From NCBI GenBank assembly GCA_964612555.1, contig CAZTBW010000001.1:1-64000 (forward strand): a DNA stretch of 64,000 nucleotides, in the 5' to 3' direction. The notes beneath the pieces were generated by a model that was given only the letters and a program-made list of their open reading frames with translations, was not told the origin of the DNA and searched no databases. This document shows, piece after piece, positions 31,951 through 40,720 of this stretch; the first letter of the stretch is position 1; the number at the start of each line of letters is the position of its first letter. Made by a program: the position numbers and the translations under genes. The DNA comes from DAOLCO01 sp964612555 (GTDB taxonomy: Bacteria > Bdellovibrionota_C > UBA2361 > SZUA-149 > DAOLCO01).

Positions 31951-33822
31951 ATGTCGTATCTAGTTCTAGCAAGAAAGTATCGCCCACAAACTTTCGCTGA
32001 TATTATTGGTCAGGAACATATAACAAAAGCCATATGTAATGCTCTTGTGAGAGATCGTGTTCCACACGCTCTTTTATTTACGGGGTCTCGCGGAGTAGGG
32101 AAGACAAGCTCAGCCCGAGTTATCGCAAAAGCTCTGAACTGTGTTGGAAGAGTTATTCCATCATCTGAAGAAATCAGAAATAATCCGGAACTCCTGCATC
32201 AACTTGAGCCATGCGGAACATGCTCAAACTGTATGGAGATTACAAAAGGAGTAAGTCTTGCTGTTTTTGAGATGGACGGAGCATCCAATAACAGTGTTGA
32301 TGATGTTCGGCAGCTTATTGATACGCTCTATACTGCCCCCCCTCCCGGAGTAAAGTATAAAATTTATATCATTGATGAAGTCCACATGCTCTCTACGGCT
32401 GCGTTTAACGCACTTCTTAAGAGTCTTGAAGAGCCCCCGAAAAATACCGTTTTTATTTTCGCAACAACCGAGCCGCACAAAATTCCGGATACTGTTTTGT
32501 CGAGGTGTCAGCAACACGATTTTAGACGTATCCCGGTAACAACCCTGGTCACGCAATTAAAGCGAATAGTTGCTCAGGAAGGTTTTACTATAGAAGAGTC
32601 GGTGCTCCATCTTATTGCAAAACGCTCAGATGGTGGTATGCGGGATGCCACTACACTTTTAGATAGAGTTTCGGCAAGTTCTATTGACGAAATTACCTTT
32701 GAGTCCGTCAGAAAGATTCTTGGTGCTTTTGATGTCTCCCATTTTGTGGAGATAGTGGGGCACTTGCTGCGTGGAGAATCCACTGATGCTCTTGAGTTAT
32801 TATCTGAGGCGTTTTCTTCCAGCATAGATGTCCGTTCATATATTTCTGATTTTATAGGATATGTTCGCTTATGTAGTTTATATGCTATGGCGAAAAGAAG
32901 AGGTGAAAAAGCCATAAAGAAGTTCCTTGAAGTTGAAGAAATGAGCGATGTTGAGCTTGAGTATGTTGAAAAATTGACTCTTGAATTTTCTGCTGAGCTG
33001 ATAGCGGTTCTTTTTGATCATAGCAGGCAGCTCGTTGATGTGGCGGTGAAAAGTGAATATCCCCGATACGTACTTGAAGCAGGATTTATCAAATTATCTC
33101 AACTTTCTTCCTTGCTTTCGGTTCCGGATGTTCTGGAGAGAATTAAAAATCTTCAGGCTGGCAGTCCCCCTTCCATTGAAGACACTGCCATTGGAAACAG
33201 CCCTTTTGTGGAAGATAAAAAAAAAAGGTTAACGCCTGATGCATCTTCTGTCCCTGCGGATAGTCGGGCGAGCAATGTTGAGTATGTTTCTAAGGGGAAT
33301 GTTTCCGGAGACGAGCTCAGGTATAATTGGGGTGATTTTATTTCTTATGTAAAGAAGTTTAAAGACCTGAGACTTGATGCGTATTTACGTCGTATTGCCC
33401 CCAGTAGTTTTTATGCCTTGCCTTCTCAAAACAGAGGTGTGTTGGAGCTTCTTGTTTCTGCATTTGAGCTTGAGGCTTTTAAGGATCAGGAGACCATGCA
33501 TCTACTTAAGGAGCGCTTGGGCAGTTTCAGTTCAGTTCTCGCCTGGGATGTGAATATGGTTTTACATGCTTCAAAGAAAGACTCACAAGCACAAGAAACG
33601 TCTTCTTCTGACTCTGAACCTGAGAAGAGCCCTCTTGAAGGAAAGGATGCCCTGCACATACCGGGCTCTCATGCGGCAGCAACTGAGCAGAAAAAACAAG
33701 AGCTCCTGCAGAAAATAAAACGAGAGGCGAAAGAAGATGAATTGGTAAAAACTGTTCTTGATGTTTTTGAAGGATCTTCTATTGAAAAAGTGCTTCCTGT
33801 TCGAAGAAATAATCAGATATAA
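31951..33822 (+). CDS. dnaX: DNA polymerase III subunits gamma and tau
   Basis: DnaX, 623 residues, the ATPase of the clamp loader. It begins YLVLARKYRPQTFADIIGQE; the Walker A is TGSRGVGKTSSARVIAK (about 45-61), the zinc-binding cysteines lie in CGTCSNCMEI (about 91-100), Walker B is IIDEVHMLS (about 131-139) and the SRC motif is in VLSRCQQHDFRR. The region after about 400 is low-complexity and the final domain corresponds to tau. A slippery run of nine A residues at about 33222-33230 could allow gamma synthesis by frameshift or slippage. Followed by recR after 8 bp; the usual ybaB between them is missing. Confidence 0.95.
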   Translation: MSYLVLARKYRPQTFADIIGQEHITKAICNALVRDRVPHALLFTGSRGVGKTSSARVIAKALNCVGRVIPSSEEIRNNPELLHQLEPCGTCSNCMEITKGVSLAVFEMDGASNNSVDDVRQLIDTLYTAPPPGVKYKIYIIDEVHMLSTAAFNALLKSLEEPPKNTVFIFATTEPHKIPDTVLSRCQQHDFRRIPVTTLVTQLKRIVAQEGFTIEESVLHLIAKRSDGGMRDATTLLDRVSASSIDEITFESVRKILGAFDVSHFVEIVGHLLRGESTDALELLSEAFSSSIDVRSYISDFIGYVRLCSLYAMAKRRGEKAIKKFLEVEEMSDVELEYVEKLTLEFSAELIAVLFDHSRQLVDVAVKSEYPRYVLEAGFIKLSQLSSLLSVPDVLERIKNLQAGSPPSIEDTAIGNSPFVEDKKKRLTPDASSVPADSRASNVEYVSKGNVSGDELRYNWGDFISYVKKFKDLRLDAYLRRIAPSSFYALPSQNRGVLELLVSAFELEAFKDQETMHLLKERLGSFSSVLAWDVNMVLHASKKDSQAQETSSSDSEPEKSPLEGKDALHIPGSHAAATEQKKQELLQKIKREAKEDELVKTVLDVFEGSSIEKVLPVRRNNQI

Positions 33823-33830
33823 GGTTTATT

Positions 33831-34451
33831 TTGATTCCCAAAAGTTTAAGAAAACTGGTTTTTGAATTGAGCAAGCTGCCATCGATCGGTGAAAGAAGTG
33901 CCTACAGGATTGCATTTCACCTGCTGCATAAATCTCGTGATGAAATTACGGCGTTATCTGATGCTATTGTTGATGCGTCTTCAAGTTTACGTTGGTGTGA
34001 TCACTGCTGTGGTCTATCTGATGAATCCGTTTGTCTTGTGTGTTCAGACTATGGTCGTGTAAAAAATCAGTTGTGCGTTGTTGAAAGACCGTCTGATGTT
34101 TTTTCCCTGGAGAGAAGCGGCGCGTATCGGGGATTGTATCACGTGCTTCATGGAGCCTGGTCACCACTGAAGGGAATATCTCCTGATCACCTTACATTTA
34201 ATCAGCTTTTCTCAAGGGTGAAGGGAGGAAAGCTTGAAAACGACCCTTTGGAGTATCCAATTGATGAAATTATAATAGCCACCAGCACCACCATTGAGGG
34301 TGATGCGACGGCTTTATATGTTGCAGACGAACTTGATGATACCGGTCTTTCGATAACCCGTCTCGCACAAGGGCTTCCAAAAGGGGGAGAGCTGGAGTAC
34401 GCAGATGAGATAACGCTTGGGCTTTCATTCACCGGGAGAAGGAAGTTGTGA
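33831..34451 (+). CDS. recR: Recombination protein RecR
   Basis: RecR, 206 residues, works with RecF and RecO to load RecA at gaps. N-terminal helix-hairpin-helix LSKLPSIGERSAYRIAFHLL (about 13-32), a zinc finger with CDHCCGLSDESVCLVC (about 56-71) and a Toprim domain beginning LCVVERPSDVFSLE. Starts with TTG at 33831, preceded by AAGG. Its 3' end overlaps the end of the convergent ppx-like gene by 27 bp. Confidence 0.93.
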   Translation: MIPKSLRKLVFELSKLPSIGERSAYRIAFHLLHKSRDEITALSDAIVDASSSLRWCDHCCGLSDESVCLVCSDYGRVKNQLCVVERPSDVFSLERSGAYRGLYHVLHGAWSPLKGISPDHLTFNQLFSRVKGGKLENDPLEYPIDEIIIATSTTIEGDATALYVADELDDTGLSITRLAQGLPKGGELEYADEITLGLSFTGRRKL

Positions 34452-35444
34452 TTGACTGATGTATAACCCCGGGAGGTTGATGCCGGGAGATGCTTTTTCC
34501 ATCAGATTCAAAAGGGCTCCGTGCCTTGCAGAGTATGGGGTCATGAAAATTGATTCTATATCAAATAAATCTACATATACTTTGAGAAGACTCATTCCAC
34601 CAATGATAAGATCGTATCTATGTGTTTCATTATGAAGGATGGAAGCGATATCTTTTTTCGGAGTATGCTTGAGAGAGTCCAACAGGGAGTTAAGAAATTG
34701 AATGGGAATGTTTCTTGTTTCATCTGTGTTATGAGTCAGGGGAGTTGAAAGATCATAAAGATATTGCAATGCCCTTAAGGTACCGCTGGAACCGAGCAGT
34801 GATTGACAGGAAGTTTTATGTGAACCAATGCTGTCATGGACAACTCTGGATAACTCAGACTGGACGGTGTTGAAAACATCAGCAAGGTCAGAGTCCTTAT
34901 CCTCAAAGTACTGCTCAAACACACTCAGTGCCCCAAGAGGTACGCTGCAAGACGCAGTCGTACTATCGGAGTCCTCCTTGTCGATAAAGGAAATCTCTGT
35001 ACTCCTTCCCCCAATGTCGAGAAGTACGACAGGAACAGGCATCATCTTCTCAAAAACAGTAATTCCCTTAAGAATCAATCCGGCTTCTTTTTCGCCATTT
35101 AAAACAGTAAATTCGTGACCAAGCGCCTCCGAGAATACCCTCAGAGCAGTGGTCGCGTTGCCGGCTTCTCTAAAAACGGCTGTCCCGAAGGGGAAAATGT
35201 GCAGATTCGGGTATTTTGAAAGGGTGATTTTCAGGGTTTTAAGGAGCTCCCCGACCTCATCTATCCTGTTCTGGCAGATGGAGTTATTGATTAACTTCCC
35301 TAGTCTTGGTAAGTATCTGATTTTATTTAATAAAATTATCTCTCTGGAGTCTGGGGGCTCCCAGGCGTAGATATCTGCCCGAAGCGCACTTGAGCCCAAA
35401 TCTATCACCGCAAAGTGTTTGCAATTATTGTTATTTTGCGTCAT
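34425..35444 (-). CDS. Exopolyphosphatase / guanosine pentaphosphate phosphatase family protein
   Basis: Ppx/GppA phosphatase of the ASKHA fold, 339 residues from the ATG at 35444. The first phosphate loop AVIDLGSSALRADIYAWE is near the start, FGTAVFREAGNATTAL follows, the second loop is VLLDIGGRSTEISFID and the GSSGTLRALQYL segment corresponds to the adenosine motif. It lacks the C-terminal HD domain of long Ppx enzymes. The frame extends 30 codons further upstream to GTG 35534, but homology begins only after 35444. Convergent and overlapping with recR; divergent from rpmG. Confidence 0.8.
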   Translation of the reverse strand: MTQNNNNCKHFAVIDLGSSALRADIYAWEPPDSREIILLNKIRYLPRLGKLINNSICQNRIDEVGELLKTLKITLSKYPNLHIFPFGTAVFREAGNATTALRVFSEALGHEFTVLNGEKEAGLILKGITVFEKMMPVPVVLLDIGGRSTEISFIDKEDSDSTTASCSVPLGALSVFEQYFEDKDSDLADVFNTVQSELSRVVHDSIGSHKTSCQSLLGSSGTLRALQYLYDLSTPLTHNTDETRNIPIQFLNSLLDSLKHTPKKDIASILHNETHRYDLIIGGMSLLKVYVDLFDIESIFMTPYSARHGALLNLMEKASPGINLPGLYISQSQLPSPGE

Positions 35445-35567
35445 CCTGTAAATTGCGATATAGGAGCGAAGCTTTTTTTGCAAGCTATTATCTAATGCAT
35501 GCATAATAAGTGTATTCTTAAGAGTGCTACGCACTAATTTAATCGTTTGTAATATGGATTAAACACC

Positions 35568-35720
35568 ATGAGAGATATAATTAAACTTGTTTCTACAGCT
35601 AATACCGGTCATTTTTATACAACCACCAAGAACAAGCGTAAGAAGCCTGAGAAAATGGAAGTAAAAAAGTACGACCCGAAAGTCCGAAAGCACGTGACAT
35701 ACAAGGAAGGTAAAATTTAG
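35568..35720 (+). CDS. rpmG: 50S ribosomal protein L33
   Basis: A 50-residue L33 protein (MRDIIKLVSTANTGHFYTTT..., ending VTYKEGKI). It lacks the four zinc-binding cysteines, so it is the C-minus (zinc-independent) form, as in E. coli. Basic, with TKNKRKKPEKMEVKKYDP. It is encoded alone here, ahead of accB and without rpmB, which commonly accompanies it in proteobacteria. Too short for general ORF calling but a clear match. Confidence 0.95.
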   Translation: MRDIIKLVSTANTGHFYTTTKNKRKKPEKMEVKKYDPKVRKHVTYKEGKI

Positions 35721-35779
35721 CTTTTGGTTTATATTCTTTTTTAGTAGTTCACATTCTTTTCTGGAAGGGTATCCGGGTA

Positions 35780-36394
35780 ATGACAAATCAAAAAAAACAG
35801 GCAAAGCCAATGGAAAACGATTCTAGTGATTCACTTCTCGGATTACGTGAGATAGAGATTCTCCTTGAAACTCTTGAGAAGCATGAGGTGACGGAGTTCA
35901 AGCTTGAACGGGAGGGAGAAAAGGTCTGGTTGAAGAGAGGTCCTCAGCAAGCGTCTCAAGTTCAGATGCCTGTTATGATGCCTCATTATGGGGCTCCCGG
36001 TATGTATGCGCCGCAGCCTGCGTACGCTCCCCAGGCTCCACAACAGGGTGATGCACCGTCTGCCGCCCAACAACAATCATCAGGTTTAACTCTTGTAGGT
36101 GGTGCGCAGGAAGTTCCTTCTGCTCCTTCAAATGTGCTGCATGCCGGAAAGAACATCAAGGAAATCAGATCTCCCATGGTGGGTACTTTTTACCGACGTC
36201 CGGCAGTTGATGCTGAACCTTATGTTACTGAGGGTGATTCCGTCAGAAAGGGGGATGTCCTTTGTATAGTTGAAGCCATGAAACTCATGAATGAGATAGA
36301 GTCAGAGATCAGCGGAAAAGTTGTTGAAGTCTGTCTTGAAGACGGTCAAATGGTTGAATATGGTGAAGTCCTTTTCAGGATTGAGTCGGTTTAA
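35780..36394 (+). CDS. accB: Biotin carboxyl carrier protein of acetyl-CoA carboxylase
   Basis: AccB carries the biotin that shuttles CO2 in malonyl-CoA formation. The C-terminal biotinyl domain has the attachment motif VEAMKLMNEIES (lysine at about 169), followed by GKVVEVCLEDGQMVEYGE. The N-terminal helical segment (EIEILLETLEKHEVTEFKLE) and a long Pro/Gln/Tyr/Ala-rich linker (about 55-110) are typical of proteobacterial AccB, though at 204 residues it is longer than the 156 of E. coli. Followed by accC after 44 bp. Confidence 0.95.
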   Translation: MTNQKKQAKPMENDSSDSLLGLREIEILLETLEKHEVTEFKLEREGEKVWLKRGPQQASQVQMPVMMPHYGAPGMYAPQPAYAPQAPQQGDAPSAAQQQSSGLTLVGGAQEVPSAPSNVLHAGKNIKEIRSPMVGTFYRRPAVDAEPYVTEGDSVRKGDVLCIVEAMKLMNEIESEISGKVVEVCLEDGQMVEYGEVLFRIESV

Positions 36395-36438
36395 TTTCAT
36401 ACACTTTAATTTGATACACTTCTCATTACTGGAACCAG

Positions 36439-37842
36439 ATGTTTTCAAACAAGCCACCATTTAAAAAAGTTTTAATTGCTAATCGTGGTGAAATAGCAGT
36501 CAGGATTATCCGTGCGTGCCACGAACTCGGTATCAAAACTGTCGCAGTTCATTCTACTGCGGATGCAGACGCGCTTCATGTCAAGCTTGCAAATGAAAGT
36601 GTATGTATAGGACCTCCATCTCCCACAGAGTCCTATCTCAATGTTTCGTCCTTAATTGCAGCAGCAGTAGCAACTGGAGCTGAGGCGGTTCATCCGGGAT
36701 ATGGGTTTTTAAGTGAAAACGCCGCTTTTGCGGAAATTTGTGGTCAATGTGGTATCACTTTTATTGGTCCCAAAGTTCGTCATATGCGTCTTATGGGTGA
36801 CAAGGCGGTTGCCCGAAGGCTCGCCATAAAACATGATGTTCCGGTTGTTCCCGGTAGTGCTTCGGCTGGTACCAGTGTTGAGGAGGCTCTTGAGTCAGCA
36901 AAAAAGATTGGCTTTCCTGTTTTAATTAAAGCGGTTGCCGGTGGTGGTGGACGTGGGATGAAGATTGTACATGAGCCTGAAGAGTTTGCTCGTCTTTTTG
37001 AGCAGGCAAGCAGGGAAGTTGAAGCGGCGTTTGGTGACCCCAGTTTATATATCGAGCGCTTTATTCCCACTGCCCGACACGTTGAGGTTCAAATTATTGG
37101 AGATAGTCACCATAACGTGGTGCACCTTGGTGAAAGAGACTGCTCTACCCAGAGGAGATACCAGAAACTGGTGGAAGAAAGTCCCGCACCTCTTCTTTCG
37201 GATAAGACAAGAGCGGCAATGCATGAATCTGCCGTCAGGCTTGCTCAGGCTATTGGTTACTGTAGTTGTGGAACGCTTGAGTATCTTCTTGACCCGGACA
37301 CACAGGAGTTTTTCTTCATTGAAATGAATACCCGTTTACAGGTCGAGCACCCGGTAACAGAGCTGGTGACTTTGACTGATATTGTAAAAGAACAGATCTG
37401 GGTTGCCGCAGGCAGGGAGCTGTCCTTTACCCAGTCAGATCTGGAATTCAAGGGACATGCGATAGAGGTCAGGGTAAACGCCGAAGACCCATATACCTTT
37501 GTACCATCTCCGGGTCTGGTTGACGGATATCACCCCCCTGGTGGTCTCGGGGTGCGTGTTGATTCTGCAATTTACGATCGATACAAGATACCGCCTTTTT
37601 ATGATTCCCTGATTGCCAAGATTATAGTTCGTGGTAACACCCGTGAGGAAGCTATTCAGAAGATGATAGTAGCATTAAGTGAGTGTATTATCGGCGGAAT
37701 CACTACCAATCTCCCTCTTTTAATGAAAGTTCTTCAAAATAGAGACTTTGCAGAAGGTAAAGTTCATACTAAACTTCTTGATGTCATGTTTGAAGAGGAA
37801 AAGAAGAAAACAGCTGCGCAGTTATTGGCTAATTCGAAATAA
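36439..37842 (+). CDS. accC: Biotin carboxylase subunit of acetyl-CoA carboxylase
   Basis: AccC carboxylates biotin on AccB using ATP and bicarbonate. It is 467 residues (usual about 450), beginning KVLIANRGEIAVRIIRACHELG, with the ATP-grasp glycine loop KAVAGGGGRGMKIV (about 161-174), GERDCSTQRRYQK and the FFIEMNTRLQVEHPVTE segment that holds metal and biotin ligands. Part of an accBC operon with the DUF1573 gene 47 bp downstream. Confidence 0.97.
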   Translation: MFSNKPPFKKVLIANRGEIAVRIIRACHELGIKTVAVHSTADADALHVKLANESVCIGPPSPTESYLNVSSLIAAAVATGAEAVHPGYGFLSENAAFAEICGQCGITFIGPKVRHMRLMGDKAVARRLAIKHDVPVVPGSASAGTSVEEALESAKKIGFPVLIKAVAGGGGRGMKIVHEPEEFARLFEQASREVEAAFGDPSLYIERFIPTARHVEVQIIGDSHHNVVHLGERDCSTQRRYQKLVEESPAPLLSDKTRAAMHESAVRLAQAIGYCSCGTLEYLLDPDTQEFFFIEMNTRLQVEHPVTELVTLTDIVKEQIWVAAGRELSFTQSDLEFKGHAIEVRVNAEDPYTFVPSPGLVDGYHPPGGLGVRVDSAIYDRYKIPPFYDSLIAKIIVRGNTREEAIQKMIVALSECIIGGITTNLPLLMKVLQNRDFAEGKVHTKLLDVMFEEEKKKTAAQLLANSK

Positions 37843-37889
37843 AACTACAAAACTAAGACTATCCATTACCTGATTTCGAGACTTTTTAC

Positions 37890-38927
37890 ATGAATAAAGT
37901 AATCACCTGCTTTTTTCCATTTAGACTGTTTGTCATATCCTTTTTCTTGTTTTCATTTTTTCTTGTTTCCTCTGATACCTCTGCGGATCAACTGCCCGTA
38001 ATTGAAATTCCTTCCCTTGAGCATGATTTTGGTACAGTCAATCAAGGGCTTAAGTTGACACATGATTTTATAGTTAAAAATACCGGTGCTTCTGATCTTA
38101 TTATCAGGGAGCTTAATCCTTCCTGCGGATGTACGGCGGCGGTTCTGGAAGATCCTGTTCTAAAGGCGGGAGCTGAGACGGCGATACGGGTGTCATTTGA
38201 TACGACGGGGTTCATTGGTACCAAAAGTAAAACGGTAAGAATCTATTCTAACGACCCTAAGAACTCTTCTATGGTGCTCAGGGTCAAGGCGCATATTGTT
38301 CCGGAAATTTTCACCGAACCTTCCTCTCTTGAGATATTCAACGTCAAGAAGGGTGATGAGGTAAGTGTCAGTTTTACCGTTAAGTCAATGAATGCAGAGC
38401 CTGTGCCTTTCAAGGATGTTATTTCAAGATCTGAATATATAAAGGTTTCTTCTGATATTAAAGACAGCGGTGAGGTAGTGGTTATGGTCTCTCTTTCTCA
38501 GTCGATACCTCCCGGGAAGTTACGTTCAAGAGTGGTTGTCCGAACCAATAACCCTCGTGTTCCGGTAATTAATGTTCCTGTTCTTATAGACGTAGTGAGA
38601 GATCTTTCTCTCGATCATAAATCTGTTAATTTCGGATATGTTTCAGGCTCAATAAAAGAACCTCTGAGAAAGGAATTTAAAGTACATATAGAGAAGGGAG
38701 CTCCTGAGTATTTACGGGTAGTGAAAGTGTCTATTACCGGAACTTCTCACGTAAAGGCATACGTACATGAACCGGAGGATGCCAGGCAGATAGTTCAGGT
38801 TGATCTCCTGCCCGGTGCACAGGGAGTGGTGCGAGGTGTTCTTTTACTTGAGACAAATCATGTAGACCCTGAGCATAAAATCATCGAAGTGCCCCTTTAT
38901 GCAGTGGTAGATAATGATAAAGATTAG
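37890..38927 (+). CDS. Periplasmic DUF1573 protein
   Basis: A 345-residue exported protein: long hydrophobic signal peptide (about 1-30, ending SSDTSA) then an immunoglobulin-like DUF1573 domain, seen in EHDFGTVNQGLKLTHDFIVKNTG and ELNPSCGCTAAVLEDPVLKAG (cysteines about 76-78). Further similar beta domains follow in the C-terminal two-thirds (LSLDHKSVNFGYVSGSIKEP). Such ASH/HYDIN-like proteins are common in Bacteroidetes and delta-proteobacteria; function is unknown. Its 3' end overlaps the following J-domain gene by 14 bp, implying translational coupling. Confidence 0.75.
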   Translation: MNKVITCFFPFRLFVISFFLFSFFLVSSDTSADQLPVIEIPSLEHDFGTVNQGLKLTHDFIVKNTGASDLIIRELNPSCGCTAAVLEDPVLKAGAETAIRVSFDTTGFIGTKSKTVRIYSNDPKNSSMVLRVKAHIVPEIFTEPSSLEIFNVKKGDEVSVSFTVKSMNAEPVPFKDVISRSEYIKVSSDIKDSGEVVVMVSLSQSIPPGKLRSRVVVRTNNPRVPVINVPVLIDVVRDLSLDHKSVNFGYVSGSIKEPLRKEFKVHIEKGAPEYLRVVKVSITGTSHVKAYVHEPEDARQIVQVDLLPGAQGVVRGVLLLETNHVDPEHKIIEVPLYAVVDNDKD

Positions 38928-40293
38928 CGGCTTTTGTTATTCACTTGTTGTAATATTTTTATTTCCTTTATTTATTGCAGGGTTTACTTTTGATAGTTTT
39001 GCTGAAGTTGAAGTAGAGGCGGTAGATGAATTCTCCCGTTTAATCAAGGAACCCGGTCTCGATCAAAGAAGTAAACTGAAGCAGAGTAGTGAAATCTTTC
39101 TCTTTCTTAAGCAGAACCCCAATTTCAATTTACGAACACACCTTCGGGTATTTGATGAGTTTCACGCGTCCTCTCTCGTGGAAGATTTTTCATCTTTCCT
39201 GATTCAGAAAAAAATCGATAGTTTTTTTGAAGCTAAAGAACCCCTTGAAGAAATCACCAGAATTGCCACCCAGATATATCCTCAGGCAAGTCCTGTGATC
39301 TTCAAGTTAAACAAGATTGATAGTGTATATGAAAGATCAACAGGTTGTATAAAACAGGATGATTTTTTCTGTTTTGCCGAAGTTGTTATTGCCGAGTATG
39401 ATAATTCCTATCTTAACAGATTATTTGAAAAAATAACTGCCAGATATCCAGGGAATACTTTTTCCTCCTTTGGTAATCAGATTGTCTATGGAATTATAGC
39501 AAGTGCCCATGTGCATAATGCCGACTCCGGTTTCTGTTCCGGATTTTTTGATTCTACCGTTGATGAGTATCCGTTGTACAATAAGGAGCTTACGAAAAAC
39601 AATCTCGAAGTACTTGTTCGCTTGATTGAAAAAAATCCGGCGTGCTATCAATCTCTTCTCGAGGTGCTCTATTCCAGAACAAAATTTGCCATAGATAAAA
39701 AAAATCCGATAGAAACTGCCAATTCCTTACAGGCTATCAGGTATATAGAATCTTCCGAAGAAGATTTCTTTCAGGCTAAGTTATATCTTTTTAAAAATGC
39801 CAGTTCTCCCCTCAGGGCTCTGGTAAGAGAATATTTTTCTTTTTCCCTGTTTAAAGCTCTTTCTGCCGGGGAAAAAGTATCAATGATGGTGTTTGGTTTT
39901 ATGCCGGCAAAGTTTTACTTACTTGTGCTTATCCTTCTGGTATTTACTCCAATACTCTTTTTTGTTTTGTACCGTGTCAGTGATTCAATGATTACGGTTA
40001 AAGATGGAATTTTCAGTTCCATCCGGCAGAGGCAGAAAGAACAGAAGTCCAGTAAGTATATCAATACGGAAGAGTTAGATAATAAACCTGATGAGTACAC
40101 TTCTTTATTGGCAATTTTTGGACTTACGGACGAGGCGAGTGATGCTGACATAAAAAAAGCGTACCGTGATATAATAAAGCGCCTGCACCCTGATGCGGGA
40201 AATGTGATTGATCAGGAAAGACTTGACGGCATACAGAAGGCATATGATCGCTTGATGGAGTTACGCCGTGGATGGTTTGGGCTTTCACGATAG
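38914..40293 (+). CDS. Membrane protein with C-terminal J domain
   Basis: A 459-residue protein with a signal peptide or anchor (about 1-30), an extended non-cytoplasmic helical region (about 31-325) of unknown family containing several cysteines, one strong membrane segment (FYLLVLILLVFTPILFFVLY, about 333-352) and a cytoplasmic C-terminal J domain with LFGLTDEASDADIKKAYRD-like sequence and the HPD motif at about 426-428. It should recruit DnaK to the membrane. Overlaps the DUF1573 gene, so the two products may act together at the envelope (inference). The middle region has no recognisable domain. Confidence 0.7.
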   Translation: MIKISGFCYSLVVIFLFPLFIAGFTFDSFAEVEVEAVDEFSRLIKEPGLDQRSKLKQSSEIFLFLKQNPNFNLRTHLRVFDEFHASSLVEDFSSFLIQKKIDSFFEAKEPLEEITRIATQIYPQASPVIFKLNKIDSVYERSTGCIKQDDFFCFAEVVIAEYDNSYLNRLFEKITARYPGNTFSSFGNQIVYGIIASAHVHNADSGFCSGFFDSTVDEYPLYNKELTKNNLEVLVRLIEKNPACYQSLLEVLYSRTKFAIDKKNPIETANSLQAIRYIESSEEDFFQAKLYLFKNASSPLRALVREYFSFSLFKALSAGEKVSMMVFGFMPAKFYLLVLILLVFTPILFFVLYRVSDSMITVKDGIFSSIRQRQKEQKSSKYINTEELDNKPDEYTSLLAIFGLTDEASDADIKKAYRDIIKRLHPDAGNVIDQERLDGIQKAYDRLMELRRGWFGLSR

Positions 40294-40311
40294 AATAATA
40301 GAATATAAGAC

Positions 40312-40593
40312 TCAGTTCAGAAGATAGGACAGAAGCCAGTCTGACTGGATAAGGCGTTTTGGCTTATCTATGATTTCAGCACCCAGTGATTCTTTCTCAC
40401 ACTCAAGCAGTTTTAAAACTGTTTCTTTGGTATCATCAAGCGAAAGGATGACCACTATTGCAAGTTCTGCATCAAGCGTTCTGATCTCGGCAATCCCTTC
40501 GTATGACTCAACAAGGCATTTGAGTAGTACTATCTGGCTTGCAGGAAGCTTGACGAAAATAGGGTGTAAATTATCTACGACTTGATTTTCCAC
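40312..40593 (-). CDS. Small protein resembling DUF4911
   Basis: A 93-residue soluble protein. The pattern PIFVKLPASQIVLLKCLVES followed by YEGIAEIRTLDAELAIVVILS and a helix-rich tail resembles the small DUF4911 family found mainly in delta-proteobacteria; I am moderately sure of this. Function unknown. It lies between convergent and divergent neighbours on the opposite strand, 18 bp from the end of the J-domain gene. Confidence 0.5.
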   Translation of the reverse strand: MENQVVDNLHPIFVKLPASQIVLLKCLVESYEGIAEIRTLDAELAIVVILSLDDTKETVLKLLECEKESLGAEIIDKPKRLIQSDWLLSYLLN

Positions 40594-40621
40594 CCAAGGA
40601 TTTAATCACTGGCTGAAGTCT

Positions 40622-40652
40622 TTGACAACATGCAACATCGTTTTCTCATAAT
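40622..40652 (+). promoter_or_regulatory. Possible sigma-70 promoter before the PpiD-like gene
   Basis: TTGACA (40622-40627), a perfect -35, is 19 bp from CATAAT (40647-40652). The spacer is 2 bp over the optimum. Located about 70-100 bp before the ATG at 40721. Confidence 0.4.
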
Positions 40653-40720
40653 TGATGCAAGTTTAAATTAATGATATTTCTCTGATGTAAATGTTTTAAC
40701 TACTTTGGATAGGGAATTTC

